Shown here: piece after piece, positions 1-9,463 of the stretch | Layout of the letters: every line of letters begins with the position of its first letter | Numbering within the stretch: the stretch's first letter is position 1 | Assembly: GCA_016936735.1 (NCBI GenBank) | Contig: JAFGXH010000353.1 | Coordinates: 1 to 34,150, forward strand | Origin: a bacterium | GTDB taxonomy: Bacteria > UBP6 > JAFGXH01 | DNA: 34,150 nucleotides | Direction of reading: 5' to 3' | Notes under the pieces: model-generated | Told to the model about the DNA's origin: nothing | The model's input: only the letters and a program-made list of their open reading frames with translations | The model's database searches: none | Translations under genes and position numbers: made by a program

Positions 1-140
1 AATTCAATAACTAAAAACAATAAGATGTAAACTGTTGGATATACAAAATATGTTATTAAAAATAAAAAAACAAAAAAAGCATTTATTTGAACACCTTGAG
101 AGTTTATAAATCTCTCATTTATAGGACATACTTGATTCAT
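1..140 (-). CDS. N-terminal part of a small membrane protein, possibly DUF4395-like (runs off the window start)
   Basis: Manual reverse-strand translation from ATG at 140..138: MNQVCPINERFINSQGVQINAFFVFLFLITYFVYPTVYILLFLVIE...; AAGAGG Shine-Dalgarno just upstream; CP-x-N and 'V-x-I-N-A-F-F-V' followed by TM helices resembles DUF4395. Not in the supplied ORF track because truncated and short. Confidence 0.55.
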   Translation of the reverse strand, partial: MNQVCPINERFINSQGVQINAFFVFLFLITYFVYPTVYILLFLVIE

Positions 141-340
141 AAAACCTCTTAAAAGATACAAAGATTATATAAATAACAGAATATAATTTAAAATTATTTC
201 AATATAATAAAAATTATTATAAAAGGATTTAAACATCTATTATATCAATATTTATTATTAAACTATTTTTATTACTTATTGATAGATTCAATGATATTTT
301 TAATCACTTTTTCTGTTGTTTATTTATACTTTTTATAAGA

Positions 341-1780
341 CTATTTTGTAGATTTTATTTTTTTATATTTTTTAAAAGCAACAAATATTGCAATCAAATA
401 GATTACACCCAGAGGAAGCAGGGTTAAAAATCCACCCAAAAAGCTATGAATAGAAAAGTTTAAACCAATAAAAGATGCCAAAAAGATTCCAAAAATAGTT
501 CCAAAAACATATCTTAACTCAATTTGAACTCTATATTTTATTTTTAAATAGATAAATACTATTAAAAATGATATGAAAAAAGAGATTGAGCTCCCAATTG
601 CAGCCCCCTGAATTGAGTATTTTGATATTAATATTGAATTAAGAGTTAAAGAGATAAAAACAGAGAATAAAGTAAAAATCAGAGCTGTTTTTGCCCTCCC
701 TATTGCTGCAATAATTGTGTTTGCAACTACAAAAAGAGATAAAAATAGTGTTCCAAAACTTAAAATCATTAACATTCTATCATTATCAATATATTTTTTT
801 CCATACATCAATATAAGAAAGAATCTAGGAGACCATAATATTGGAAAAACAAAAAATCCAACAAATAGAATTGCAAATTTTAATGATTTCTCAATAGATT
901 TTGTTATTTCAGAGTTTTTCTCAGATGAAAAATGTGGAAAAAGAATAAAAGTTAATGATAATGTTGCCTGAAAAGGGATTCTTGAAATTGTATTTATTGT
1001 TAAATAATCCCCACCATTACTCAATGCAGACTCTGTTGATGATAAAGCTCCTAAAATCCATGTATCCAGATTTAATAAAATATAAAAAGCCCCCTGATAT
1101 AGTATTATTGGAAGCATGTATTTCATAAATTTTTTTTGGAGGGTTATTTTTGAACTTAATTTATCTGATTCTGACAAAAAGTTATCAGAGATTTTATCTT
1201 TTAAAACAATAAAAAGAGCAACTGATGTTATCACAAAAGTTGCAGCAGCCCAACCTGATATTGCAGATAATAATCCTCCACCCAAAATAAATGGAATCAG
1301 AATAAGAAAAAATTTAATACTACTATAGCTTATATCAAATAGTGCCTGCTTTTTAAACTCTTTTTTACCATTTATATAACCAATTGAAACACTATATAGT
1401 GCATAAAAAAGAAAAATCAGAGAACCAACTCTAAAATATATTGAGTAATCACTATTTTTTGTAAAAAGTTTTGATATAGATGTTGCAAAAATCTGAAAAA
1501 TAGTAAATAAAACAATTGATATTAATGAGAAAACTTTTAAACCAAACTTTAAATATTTTTTTCTATTTTCAAAATCTTTTGAAACAAAGTGGGAGGTGCT
1601 TTGAACACCCCCCTGAATTAAAATCATGTTTATTGGAGAGATTACTGAATTTAAATAGTGATAGACTCCAAGCATATTTTTGGGTAAAAAGTGTCCCATT
1701 ATCATCATAATGGCATAACCAATAACCATAAAATAGATTTTTGCGATTGGAATTAAAATGGCATCTTTTTTTATGTTCAC
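341..1780 (-). CDS. Oligosaccharide flippase / Wzx-MATE-like polytopic membrane protein
   Basis: 479 aa, about 12-14 hydrophobic segments, N-terminal 'LIPIAKIYFMVIGYAIMMIMGHFLPKNMLGVYHYLNSV' and polar residues typical of polysaccharide (Wzx/MviN-superfamily) transporters; GTG start; 9 bp downstream of the TPR gene stop. Confidence 0.75.
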   Translation of the reverse strand: MNIKKDAILIPIAKIYFMVIGYAIMMIMGHFLPKNMLGVYHYLNSVISPINMILIQGGVQSTSHFVSKDFENRKKYLKFGLKVFSLISIVLFTIFQIFATSISKLFTKNSDYSIYFRVGSLIFLFYALYSVSIGYINGKKEFKKQALFDISYSSIKFFLILIPFILGGGLLSAISGWAAATFVITSVALFIVLKDKISDNFLSESDKLSSKITLQKKFMKYMLPIILYQGAFYILLNLDTWILGALSSTESALSNGGDYLTINTISRIPFQATLSLTFILFPHFSSEKNSEITKSIEKSLKFAILFVGFFVFPILWSPRFFLILMYGKKYIDNDRMLMILSFGTLFLSLFVVANTIIAAIGRAKTALIFTLFSVFISLTLNSILISKYSIQGAAIGSSISFFISFLIVFIYLKIKYRVQIELRYVFGTIFGIFLASFIGLNFSIHSFLGGFLTLLPLGVIYLIAIFVAFKKYKKIKSTK

Positions 1781-1789
1781 AAAACCAAC

Positions 1790-4700
1790 TTAAGCAACAC
1801 TCATTCCTAACTCTTTTCTTAATGTGAAGTAATCTTCAGATACAATATAGTTTAAAATGTCTGCCATTTTTAATTTGTAGTCTGCTTTAGATAAAATACC
1901 AACCATTTCACGCTTAAACATTCTATCAAGAAGCTCTAAATCTTGAGTTAAAACATAAGCCATTCTGTTTCCTGTGAACTCAACAGCGTTTAACCATTTA
2001 TTTAAATCAATACTTCCTTTTGCTCTTACAAAAGCCTCAACAACATCACGAATACTCTCTACTGTCTCTGGTGCAGTATGTTTTTCAAAATGTTTTGTTA
2101 TTGCTTGAAGCTGATCTAAATCTCCTGAAACATTCATTGATGGAATAATATAACTTAAAACACCAATAAATATATTTGTAATAACTCTACCAGGAACAAT
2201 TTTTGCTAAAACATACTCTGGACGAAGATATGTCATCGCTTTTCCAAGAATATAAAGAAGATCTTTATCACTTGTGTTGTTAAAAATATCAAAGCCAGAT
2301 TGAATCATAACTTTTCCACCATTAACACTTTGAATCTCAAATCCACTTTGTCCCTGACGAACATGAACCTCAAATGCTGGAAGATTCATAAATGTTAATA
2401 ACATTTTATAAACACTTCCAAACAGATTTGTAGTTTTTCCTAAATCAATCATCTCTTTTGGATTTAGTTTTGCAGGTTTTGAATATAACTCAACCATTGG
2501 AACACTCATTGCGAGAAAAATATCTGTCACCTGATTTTTTAAACGATGATGAGTTATTAAATCCCATTGATATTTTGTTAATATTTGACCCCATTCAAGT
2601 TTACTTTTCCCTTTAAATGCAGATAAAATCTGTTTATGTTCATCTCCCATTTTATCAAGATATCTTAAAACTCTTGCAACAACATATGCTTTATCAAGTT
2701 TTTTCTGTTGAACAAAAAGATTAAAAAGCTTTTGATAATTAAGTTCAGAGAATGGATTATCTTTAATATTTTTTCTTAAAAGCTCAATCTGTTGTTCTAA
2801 AGAGATTCCAGCATGTGCATAAATGTCTGCTAAAGCTAAACGAATTGATGTATTTTTTGGATCCAATTTTAAAGCCTGCTCTAAAGCTGTTGCAGATTGT
2901 TTAAAATCTTTTAATCTATTAGCACATATATCAGCAATTGTTAACCAGTAACTTTTCTGATTTTTAGGATCATCTTTTTTAATTCTATCAACATAGAAAG
3001 AGATTAATTGAGGCCATAAAGAGAGTTTTTTTAGATAGTTTTCATAACCAACAATAACCTCTTTATCATCAGGAAGAATCTCATAAAGCTCTGTATAGAT
3101 TTGAAGAGTTTTTTTATAATCTCCAAGACCTGTTTCATATATTTTGAGAAGTTCAAATTTATAGTCAATTTTTTGCTCCTCATTTGTTTCAATTTTGATT
3201 AAACGTTCAAGAGTCTCAACACATTGTGGAAAATATCTATTTTTTGTATAGGTATCTAAAAGAATCATTAAAAGATTTTTGTCATTTCCACCAACTAAAA
3301 ATACCTCATGTAAAAACTCAAGATATTTCGCCTCATTTTTTAGATCTTTTCTATAGATTTCAGCAATTTCAAAATATAAATCTACAAGTGGTTGCTGCTC
3401 TTGAAGAAGGTCTGCAACCTCTAATCTTACAGATATTGCACTCTCAATATTTTGCTCTTGATCTAAAATTTTATAATAGAATGTTAAAGTCTCAATATCT
3501 GTTCTTTGGAATGTTAGTGCATCCTCAATATATTTTTTGGCCTTTTTATCACCACTTAAATAGCTATTTTTACCTAAATGTTTATTTAATTCATAACGTA
3601 TGGAATCATCAAGTGATTTAAAATTCATCTCAATATATTGAAATATTCTTAAAGCTTTTCCCCACTCTTTCATTATCTCATAAAGCTCACCAAACTCATA
3701 AAAAGTTTCATAATCTTTTTTATTTAGATCAGAGCTTTTTTTGTAATATATTGAAGCCTGTTCGAAAGCATCAAGATTTTTTGCAACTCTTGCCAGTTTT
3801 AAATAGAGTGTTGCATCTTTTTTAAGTGTAATTGCTCTATCAATCTCATTTAAAATATCTTTAATAGACTCAAACATAGAGTTATCATAAACATATTCAA
3901 GAATCATAATTGCAAGATCTGTATCTTTTGCATTAAATTTTAGTGATTCAACATAATAGAAAATAGCTTTATTAGGATCTCCCATTTTATGTTGAAAAAC
4001 ATCACCAATATCTTTCAGTGCATCAGCCTTCTCTTTTGGAATTCTTATATGTTCAATAGAGTCTATTTTGTATTGAAGAAGTGTGTCATAGTTTTCCTGT
4101 TTTTTAGAGATCTCTTCAATGTATGGAAAAGCATTTTTTTCACCATTGTCATAGGCCATTTTAAAATAGTGACCTGCATTCTCTTTATCATTAAGCTGTT
4201 TATAAAGAATTTCAGCTAACATAAAAGCTGTTTTTCCTCTCTCTTCATCAGAAATATGATTTAATTTTAGTTTTAAAAGATCAGCTTTTTCTGAATTCAT
4301 TTTTTTAGTATTAAAAATTCTCATCAAAAGATTAAATGCCTGTTCATTTTTAGGGTCTGTTTGAAGAACATTATAGAAATAATCAATGGCCTGTTCCTCA
4401 TTTTTAGCTCTTAAAAGATAGTAGTTACCAAGTTGAAGATTTAAGTCTGAAAGTTTACTATTTCTCTCTTCAGTCTCCTCTCTTTTTAAGATAATTGCAA
4501 TCTGTTGAGAGAGGATATAGGGATCTGAAGGAAGAGCCTCTAGAGCCTTTTCATAAGCAGCAAAAGCCTCATCATTCTCTTCAAGATGAGTAAATAAAAT
4601 ATCACCAATTTTAATAAGAATTGAACCTTTAACAGCTCTATCTGTAACTGTTTCAATAATAGACTCATAAAAACTTAAAAGCTCTTCATGCATACCTGTA

Positions 4701-5515
4701 TTTTGAACAACCTCTTCAAGTTGTTCTTTTAATTTTGTATCACGCGGATTTTTTTTAAAGTTTTCACAAAGACTTAAAAAAACTTTATCTTTATTTGGAG
4801 CCTTATTTGTATAAATATCAACAAGTTTTTCTGTATATAACTCTTTTGTTTTTGGATCTAAACGCTCTTGAAGTTTCTCTTCATAGAGTTTTGCAAGAGT
4901 TATCCATTCACCAACAGACTCAAGAAGCTCTTCAAGTTTATCAAAATTATCTTTTGCTTTAACTTTATCCTCTTCTAAAAGAAGTTGATAATATTTTATA
5001 ACTCTTGGAGTCTCTCCAAGTTGTTCTGCAATATCTTTCATACTATATAGAGTCTCAATTTTCACTTTTTTATTTTTTTGAAACTCAATTGCTTTCTCTT
5101 GTGTATTTAGCCAATCTTCATAGAGATTCTCTTTAAAATAACATTCAGCAAGCATCTCATAGGATTTTTCAAAATTTACATCAGAATCTATAGATGAGCG
5201 AAAAATAGCAATCATATCTTTATATCTTTCAGCACTATTCTCCTGCTTGTAAATAAGCATTCCCCACTCATAATAGTTTCTTGCTAGAAATGAGAAAACA
5301 TTCTCTTCAAGTCCTAAATCAGGAATCTCAACACTAACTTGAAGAGCCTCCTGAAGACGCTCATTAACATTTTGAATAATCATCTCATAAGCCTCTTCTG
5401 CCTCTGCAAAAAGCTTAGATTGAACACAAAGATTTTTATACTCCACATAGAGTGATATGTTGTCTGGGTCCTGTTCAATTTTTTCTAAAATCTGTTCAAT
5501 TCTTTTCTCGTTCAC
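1790..5515 (-). CDS. Large tetratricopeptide-repeat protein with a C-terminal degenerate M48-like domain
   Basis: About 1241 aa from the GTG at 5515 (track start 5572). Many TPR-like helical pairs (e.g. 'YEKALEALPSDPYIL', 'YYFNVLQTDPKNEQAFNLL', 'LEQALKLDPKNTSIRLALADIYAHAG'). Start refined: GGGGGA SD precedes GTG at 5515 and a sigma70-like promoter overlaps the track's ATG. Confidence 0.85.
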   Translation of the reverse strand: MNEKRIEQILEKIEQDPDNISLYVEYKNLCVQSKLFAEAEEAYEMIIQNVNERLQEALQVSVEIPDLGLEENVFSFLARNYYEWGMLIYKQENSAERYKDMIAIFRSSIDSDVNFEKSYEMLAECYFKENLYEDWLNTQEKAIEFQKNKKVKIETLYSMKDIAEQLGETPRVIKYYQLLLEEDKVKAKDNFDKLEELLESVGEWITLAKLYEEKLQERLDPKTKELYTEKLVDIYTNKAPNKDKVFLSLCENFKKNPRDTKLKEQLEEVVQNTGMHEELLSFYESIIETVTDRAVKGSILIKIGDILFTHLEENDEAFAAYEKALEALPSDPYILSQQIAIILKREETEERNSKLSDLNLQLGNYYLLRAKNEEQAIDYFYNVLQTDPKNEQAFNLLMRIFNTKKMNSEKADLLKLKLNHISDEERGKTAFMLAEILYKQLNDKENAGHYFKMAYDNGEKNAFPYIEEISKKQENYDTLLQYKIDSIEHIRIPKEKADALKDIGDVFQHKMGDPNKAIFYYVESLKFNAKDTDLAIMILEYVYDNSMFESIKDILNEIDRAITLKKDATLYLKLARVAKNLDAFEQASIYYKKSSDLNKKDYETFYEFGELYEIMKEWGKALRIFQYIEMNFKSLDDSIRYELNKHLGKNSYLSGDKKAKKYIEDALTFQRTDIETLTFYYKILDQEQNIESAISVRLEVADLLQEQQPLVDLYFEIAEIYRKDLKNEAKYLEFLHEVFLVGGNDKNLLMILLDTYTKNRYFPQCVETLERLIKIETNEEQKIDYKFELLKIYETGLGDYKKTLQIYTELYEILPDDKEVIVGYENYLKKLSLWPQLISFYVDRIKKDDPKNQKSYWLTIADICANRLKDFKQSATALEQALKLDPKNTSIRLALADIYAHAGISLEQQIELLRKNIKDNPFSELNYQKLFNLFVQQKKLDKAYVVARVLRYLDKMGDEHKQILSAFKGKSKLEWGQILTKYQWDLITHHRLKNQVTDIFLAMSVPMVELYSKPAKLNPKEMIDLGKTTNLFGSVYKMLLTFMNLPAFEVHVRQGQSGFEIQSVNGGKVMIQSGFDIFNNTSDKDLLYILGKAMTYLRPEYVLAKIVPGRVITNIFIGVLSYIIPSMNVSGDLDQLQAITKHFEKHTAPETVESIRDVVEAFVRAKGSIDLNKWLNAVEFTGNRMAYVLTQDLELLDRMFKREMVGILSKADYKLKMADILNYIVSEDYFTLRKELGMSVA

Positions 5516-5543
5516 AAAATCCCCCAACGCTTTTAGAGTTGAA

Positions 5544-5572
5544 AGTATACTTTTTTTAAAAAAAATAATCAA
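5544..5572 (-). promoter_or_regulatory. Sigma70-type promoter for the large TPR gene
   Basis: Reverse strand TTGATT (5567..5572) - 17 bp - TATACT (5544..5549), about 30 bp upstream of the GTG start at 5515. Confidence 0.6.
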
Positions 5573-5866
5573 TTTTTTTATAACTATTTGCTATTATTTT
5601 ACAAAAAACGACATAAAAACATATCTATTTTAGTTAATAAAGTAGATATTAGATATAAAAATCCTCATTTTAACTCTCAAAATAATTAAATTACTAGTGT
5701 AATATTATTGATAACTATCTGTAAAAAATACTGTTTTATTTAACTATAAAAAATGTTATACTCAGTATATTTTTCAATTGTTTTTGAAAGATATATAACT
5801 TTACAAAAAAAGATTTATTATAAATATTTTTTGTATTATTTAATAATTTGTATTATAAGAGGTTAA

Positions 5867-7786
5867 ATGAGATATAAATCATTTGAGTTAGATCAATTCC
5901 AAATTGATGCAGTTACAGCAATATCAAAAAATGAGAGTGTTGTCGTTTCGGCTGCAACAGGAACAGGTAAAACTTTAATTGCTGATTATGCAATTGATAT
6001 GTATTTAAAAAAGGGACAAAAAATAGTATATACAGCTCCAATTAAAGCACTATCTAATCAAAAATATAGACAATTTAAAGAGGAGTTTGGAGAGGAGAGA
6101 GTTGGTTTAATTACAGGTGATATTGTTATAAATCCTAAAGGTGATGTTTTAATTATGACTGTTGAGATTTATAGAAATATGCTTATGGTATCTGACCCAA
6201 TGATTCCAGAAATTGCCTGTGTTGTTTTTGATGAGATTCATTTTATAAATGATAGAGATAGAGGAGTTATTTGGGAGGAGTCTATTATTTTTAGTCCAAA
6301 TACAGTAAGATTTGTTTGTCTCTCTGCAACAATTCCAAATGTTGTTGAGTTTGCCTCTTGGATTCAAAAAATTAAAAAGCATAAAGTTGAAGTTGTTGAG
6401 TATCATAATAGACCAGTTCCATTAACTCATATGTTTTATGAAAAACATACAGGATTACTATCTTTTCCAGAGTTTAGAAAAAAAGAGAAAGAGTTTTATT
6501 CAACAGTTAAAAAAGGGGTATCAAAAAAGGATTATTATAATGATAAACAGGCAATGGGTTATCTTGATTTATCTCAATTTTTATATTCAGCAAAAAAAAC
6601 TCCAGCACTTTTTTTTGTTTTCTCAAGAGCAAAAACAGAGGCATTTGCTCTTGAGCTTTCAAGAAGAAGGCATTTAAAATTAAAAGTTGATTCTGAAAAA
6701 ATCAACTCAATTATTGATGAGATATTAGGAACAGATGATGGAGAGATTTTTAATTTAAACACATCAAAAATATTAATTGAGTGTTTAAAAAAGGGAATTG
6801 GTTTTCATCATGCAGGTCTTTTACCAAGACTAAAATTTCTTGTTGAGAAACTTTTTGGAGAGGGATTACTTCATTTTCTATTTGCGACAGAGACATTTGC
6901 AGTTGGAATAAATATGCCTGCTAAAACAGTTGTATTTGAAAGTTTAAGAAAATATGATGGAGTTAGTTTTAGATATCTAAAAACAAAAGAGTACTATCAA
7001 ATGGCAGGTAGAGCTGGTCGACGTGGTCTTGATAAAGAGGGAACTGTTGTATCTATTGTTGAGTTTGAACATATTATGAAAAACTATGTTGATGATTTAA
7101 TGAAAGGGGATATTGAACCAATTAAGTCTCAATTTCAACTATCTTATAATACAGTTATTAATTTGGCAAGACAATATTCATATAAAGAGTCTGTATATCT
7201 TTTAAAAAATAGCTTTTTTGAGTATCAGTCAAAATCTGATAGTAATAGAATTCCACAACTGCTCAATAGACGATTAACCACCCTCAAGAAAAATGGATAT
7301 CTTGATGAGTATAGTAATCTTACAGAGAAAGGTTTCTTTTTATCAAAAGTCTATACAGAGAGTCTTTTGATTGCTGAAATTTTTTGTAGAAAAGATATAT
7401 TTGAATTTGATCAATTTGAGTGGCTTTTTCTTGTTGGATTAGTTGTATATGAACCAGGGAAAAATGACTATTTTAATGTTAAAAATTCAGGAAAAGGAAA
7501 AGCTATAATTGATAAATTTGGAAAAGGAAATCTTTTATATCACTACTTCACAAGTAAAGATGCCTTTATTGTTTATGATTTTTTAGGGTTATGGTATGAA
7601 AATATATCCTTTTTAGAGCTAATGAAGTTAACAAATCTACTTGAAGGGGATATTATTCGTTGGTTTAGAATGATTATTGATGTTCTGTTTCAAATTAAAA
7701 ATGCAACAGAGAATCCAGAGGTTGCAGAGAGATGTATGTATCTTGTTTATCGAATTGAAAGAGAGTATATTGTTTTTGAGGAGTAA
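5867..7786 (+). CDS. DEAD/DEAH-box RNA helicase, Ski2/Mtr4/HelY-like superfamily 2
   Basis: Motif I ATGTGKT, motif II DEIH, motif III SAT, 'GIGFHHAGLLPRLK', 'FATETFAVGINMPAKTVVF', motif VI 'QMAGRAGRRGLD'; GAGG SD before ATG. Confidence 0.92.
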   Translation: MRYKSFELDQFQIDAVTAISKNESVVVSAATGTGKTLIADYAIDMYLKKGQKIVYTAPIKALSNQKYRQFKEEFGEERVGLITGDIVINPKGDVLIMTVEIYRNMLMVSDPMIPEIACVVFDEIHFINDRDRGVIWEESIIFSPNTVRFVCLSATIPNVVEFASWIQKIKKHKVEVVEYHNRPVPLTHMFYEKHTGLLSFPEFRKKEKEFYSTVKKGVSKKDYYNDKQAMGYLDLSQFLYSAKKTPALFFVFSRAKTEAFALELSRRRHLKLKVDSEKINSIIDEILGTDDGEIFNLNTSKILIECLKKGIGFHHAGLLPRLKFLVEKLFGEGLLHFLFATETFAVGINMPAKTVVFESLRKYDGVSFRYLKTKEYYQMAGRAGRRGLDKEGTVVSIVEFEHIMKNYVDDLMKGDIEPIKSQFQLSYNTVINLARQYSYKESVYLLKNSFFEYQSKSDSNRIPQLLNRRLTTLKKNGYLDEYSNLTEKGFFLSKVYTESLLIAEIFCRKDIFEFDQFEWLFLVGLVVYEPGKNDYFNVKNSGKGKAIIDKFGKGNLLYHYFTSKDAFIVYDFLGLWYENISFLELMKLTNLLEGDIIRWFRMIIDVLFQIKNATENPEVAERCMYLVYRIEREYIVFEE

Positions 7787-7893
7787 TATTTATAAAAAAT
7801 ACCATTTTTATTTGAATATTTTCTATTTTTTATGGTTAAAATAGATTATATATTTTTGTGATTTATCTAATATTATAACAATTGGTATATATA

Positions 7894-8283
7894 ATGAATT
7901 GGCTTAGTCTTATATATGTTACAATATACTCTTTTATTTGGGTTTATGGTATAAATGAACATATAAATAAAAAAGAGAAACTGTGGTTTATTTTTGAATA
8001 TGTAATGTTAGGTGTTATACTTATTTCGGGAGTTGTTTTTTATTGGTTTGAATCACCCCCCTCAATTATAAGATTTGTTTGGAAATATATGTTTTTTATA
8101 ACTATATTTTTAAAAATAAGAGTATCCCATTATGAGTATTATATCATGGAGAAAATGATTCCAGAGGAGTTAGAGGACTCTAACCCTAAAGATATTTTTG
8201 TAATAGGAGTTATAATATCTCTTTTCTTTACTTTTCCTGCATTATATATGAATTTCAAAGTGGCATTTTCAGATATTATTTAA
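7894..8283 (+). CDS. Hypothetical small integral membrane protein (about 129 aa)
   Basis: ORF 7882..8283 opens with TTG; in-frame ATG at 7894 is the more likely start. About four hydrophobic segments. No recognised family. Confidence 0.6.
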   Translation: MNWLSLIYVTIYSFIWVYGINEHINKKEKLWFIFEYVMLGVILISGVVFYWFESPPSIIRFVWKYMFFITIFLKIRVSHYEYYIMEKMIPEELEDSNPKDIFVIGVIISLFFTFPALYMNFKVAFSDII

Positions 8284-8804
8284 AAATATGGGCTTGCAGA
8301 GAATGGAGAGTTATCTAAAAAACTGATATCATAAAATTGTGATTTATGCTCTTCAACATAATCTCTTTCAATTAATAACTCCTCAACTTGAATCTCTATA
8401 TCTTTTTGCTCTGCATATGTTATAATAGAACCAGTACAAGATACAAGAGAGATATTTGATTGTTGAACTGTTTGATATGCAAGATATATTTTTGCAAAAT
8501 GATGAGAGGCACTTTTCTCATCTGATGATGATAGAGCCTCTTTTAAACTTATACTATCTCCTTTGGAACGAGCAATAAGTGCCTTCATTTGAGTAATATT
8601 ATCATTTACGCAATTTAATTTAAGAATATCTTTCTCTTTCCTTGTCTTTTTTAAAATACTATATCCAGATTTTAAAATATCCTCCATTTCAGAGATATAT
8701 TTTGATGACATTGATGTTTTATCTGTTGCAGAAAGAGAGTTTATATCAATATCATTTTGTGCACCAAAAATAGTGATTGCAATAAAAAAAATGAACCATC
8801 TCAT
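8280..8804 (-). CDS. Hypothetical secreted/periplasmic helical protein with two Cys
   Basis: N-terminal signal peptide-like MRWFIFFIAITIFGAQN; 'LKLNCVNDNITQMKALI' and 'SLVSCTGSI' motifs; GGGGGA SD suits ATG at 8804 better than the TTG at 8816. Confidence 0.65.
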   Translation of the reverse strand: MRWFIFFIAITIFGAQNDIDINSLSATDKTSMSSKYISEMEDILKSGYSILKKTRKEKDILKLNCVNDNITQMKALIARSKGDSISLKEALSSSDEKSASHHFAKIYLAYQTVQQSNISLVSCTGSIITYAEQKDIEIQVEELLIERDYVEEHKSQFYDISFLDNSPFSASPYF

Positions 8805-8883
8805 CATATCCCCCAAAAGAGACTATAATAAATTATAACTTGAATTATAGTTTTTGTCAATTAAACTACTACTAATTGATTAA

Positions 8884-9378
8884 TTATTTAATGAAAATAT
8901 TTTTTTTTTCAGAGATAAGAGCATCTTCATAACTTTTTGTTATAAGCTCATCCTCCTCTCTTATTGCAGCTCTAATTTTAGAGCGAACACTTAAAAAAGC
9001 CTCTATTCCAAGTCCTAAAATAACAACTGATAGTGCTCCCCAAATCAATTTGGGGATTTTTTCACCCTCAATTGCAATATAAAGATATGGAATAATAAAT
9101 GATATGGCAAGAACAATAATCCATTGAATAATCTTTCTATTCTCCCTCTGTTTAGCAAAAAGAATTAAACGAGGAACTCCAACTGCAAAAGGAATTGCTG
9201 TAATAACATCCAGCAAACCAAATATATATGGATTAACACCATAAGGACCAAGAGTAGGAATTGCAATTACAAAACGTAGAACCATATAGAAAACAACTCC
9301 AACCCCAAAAAATCGGCTTAGTCTTTGAATCCATAAAGGGTGTTCATTTTTCAACTCTACTCCCATTAAAAGTCCCAT
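8884..9378 (-). CDS. Hypothetical integral membrane protein with basic/acidic C-terminal tail
   Basis: 164 aa, about four predicted TM segments followed by 'RSKIRAAIREEDELITKSYEDALISEKK'; no recognised family. Confidence 0.6.
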   Translation of the reverse strand: MGLLMGVELKNEHPLWIQRLSRFFGVGVVFYMVLRFVIAIPTLGPYGVNPYIFGLLDVITAIPFAVGVPRLILFAKQRENRKIIQWIIVLAISFIIPYLYIAIEGEKIPKLIWGALSVVILGLGIEAFLSVRSKIRAAIREEDELITKSYEDALISEKKNIFIK

Positions 9379-9463
9379 GTTATTTTAACATTATAAATTT
9401 GATTTGTCAAAGTTTTTATCTGTTTTTTATTAAAACATGTGATTATTTTGAATTTTTATGAAT

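Noticed and set aside
717-1710. + strand ORFs 717..971, 1116..1328, 1516..1710
   Set aside because: Antisense to the flippase gene; no RBS or recognisable domain.
3226-4219. + strand ORFs 3226..3621 and 3989..4219
   Set aside because: Antisense to the strongly supported TPR gene.
5621-5649. ATATCTA...TAGATAT inverted repeat in the divergent promoter region of the TPR and helicase genes
   Set aside because: Only 7 bp of pure A/T-dominated sequence with a 15-nt gap; expected by chance.
6149-6762. ORFs 6149..6406 -, 6438..6677 +, 6574..6762 -
   Set aside because: Inside the helicase gene, whose motifs establish the true frame.
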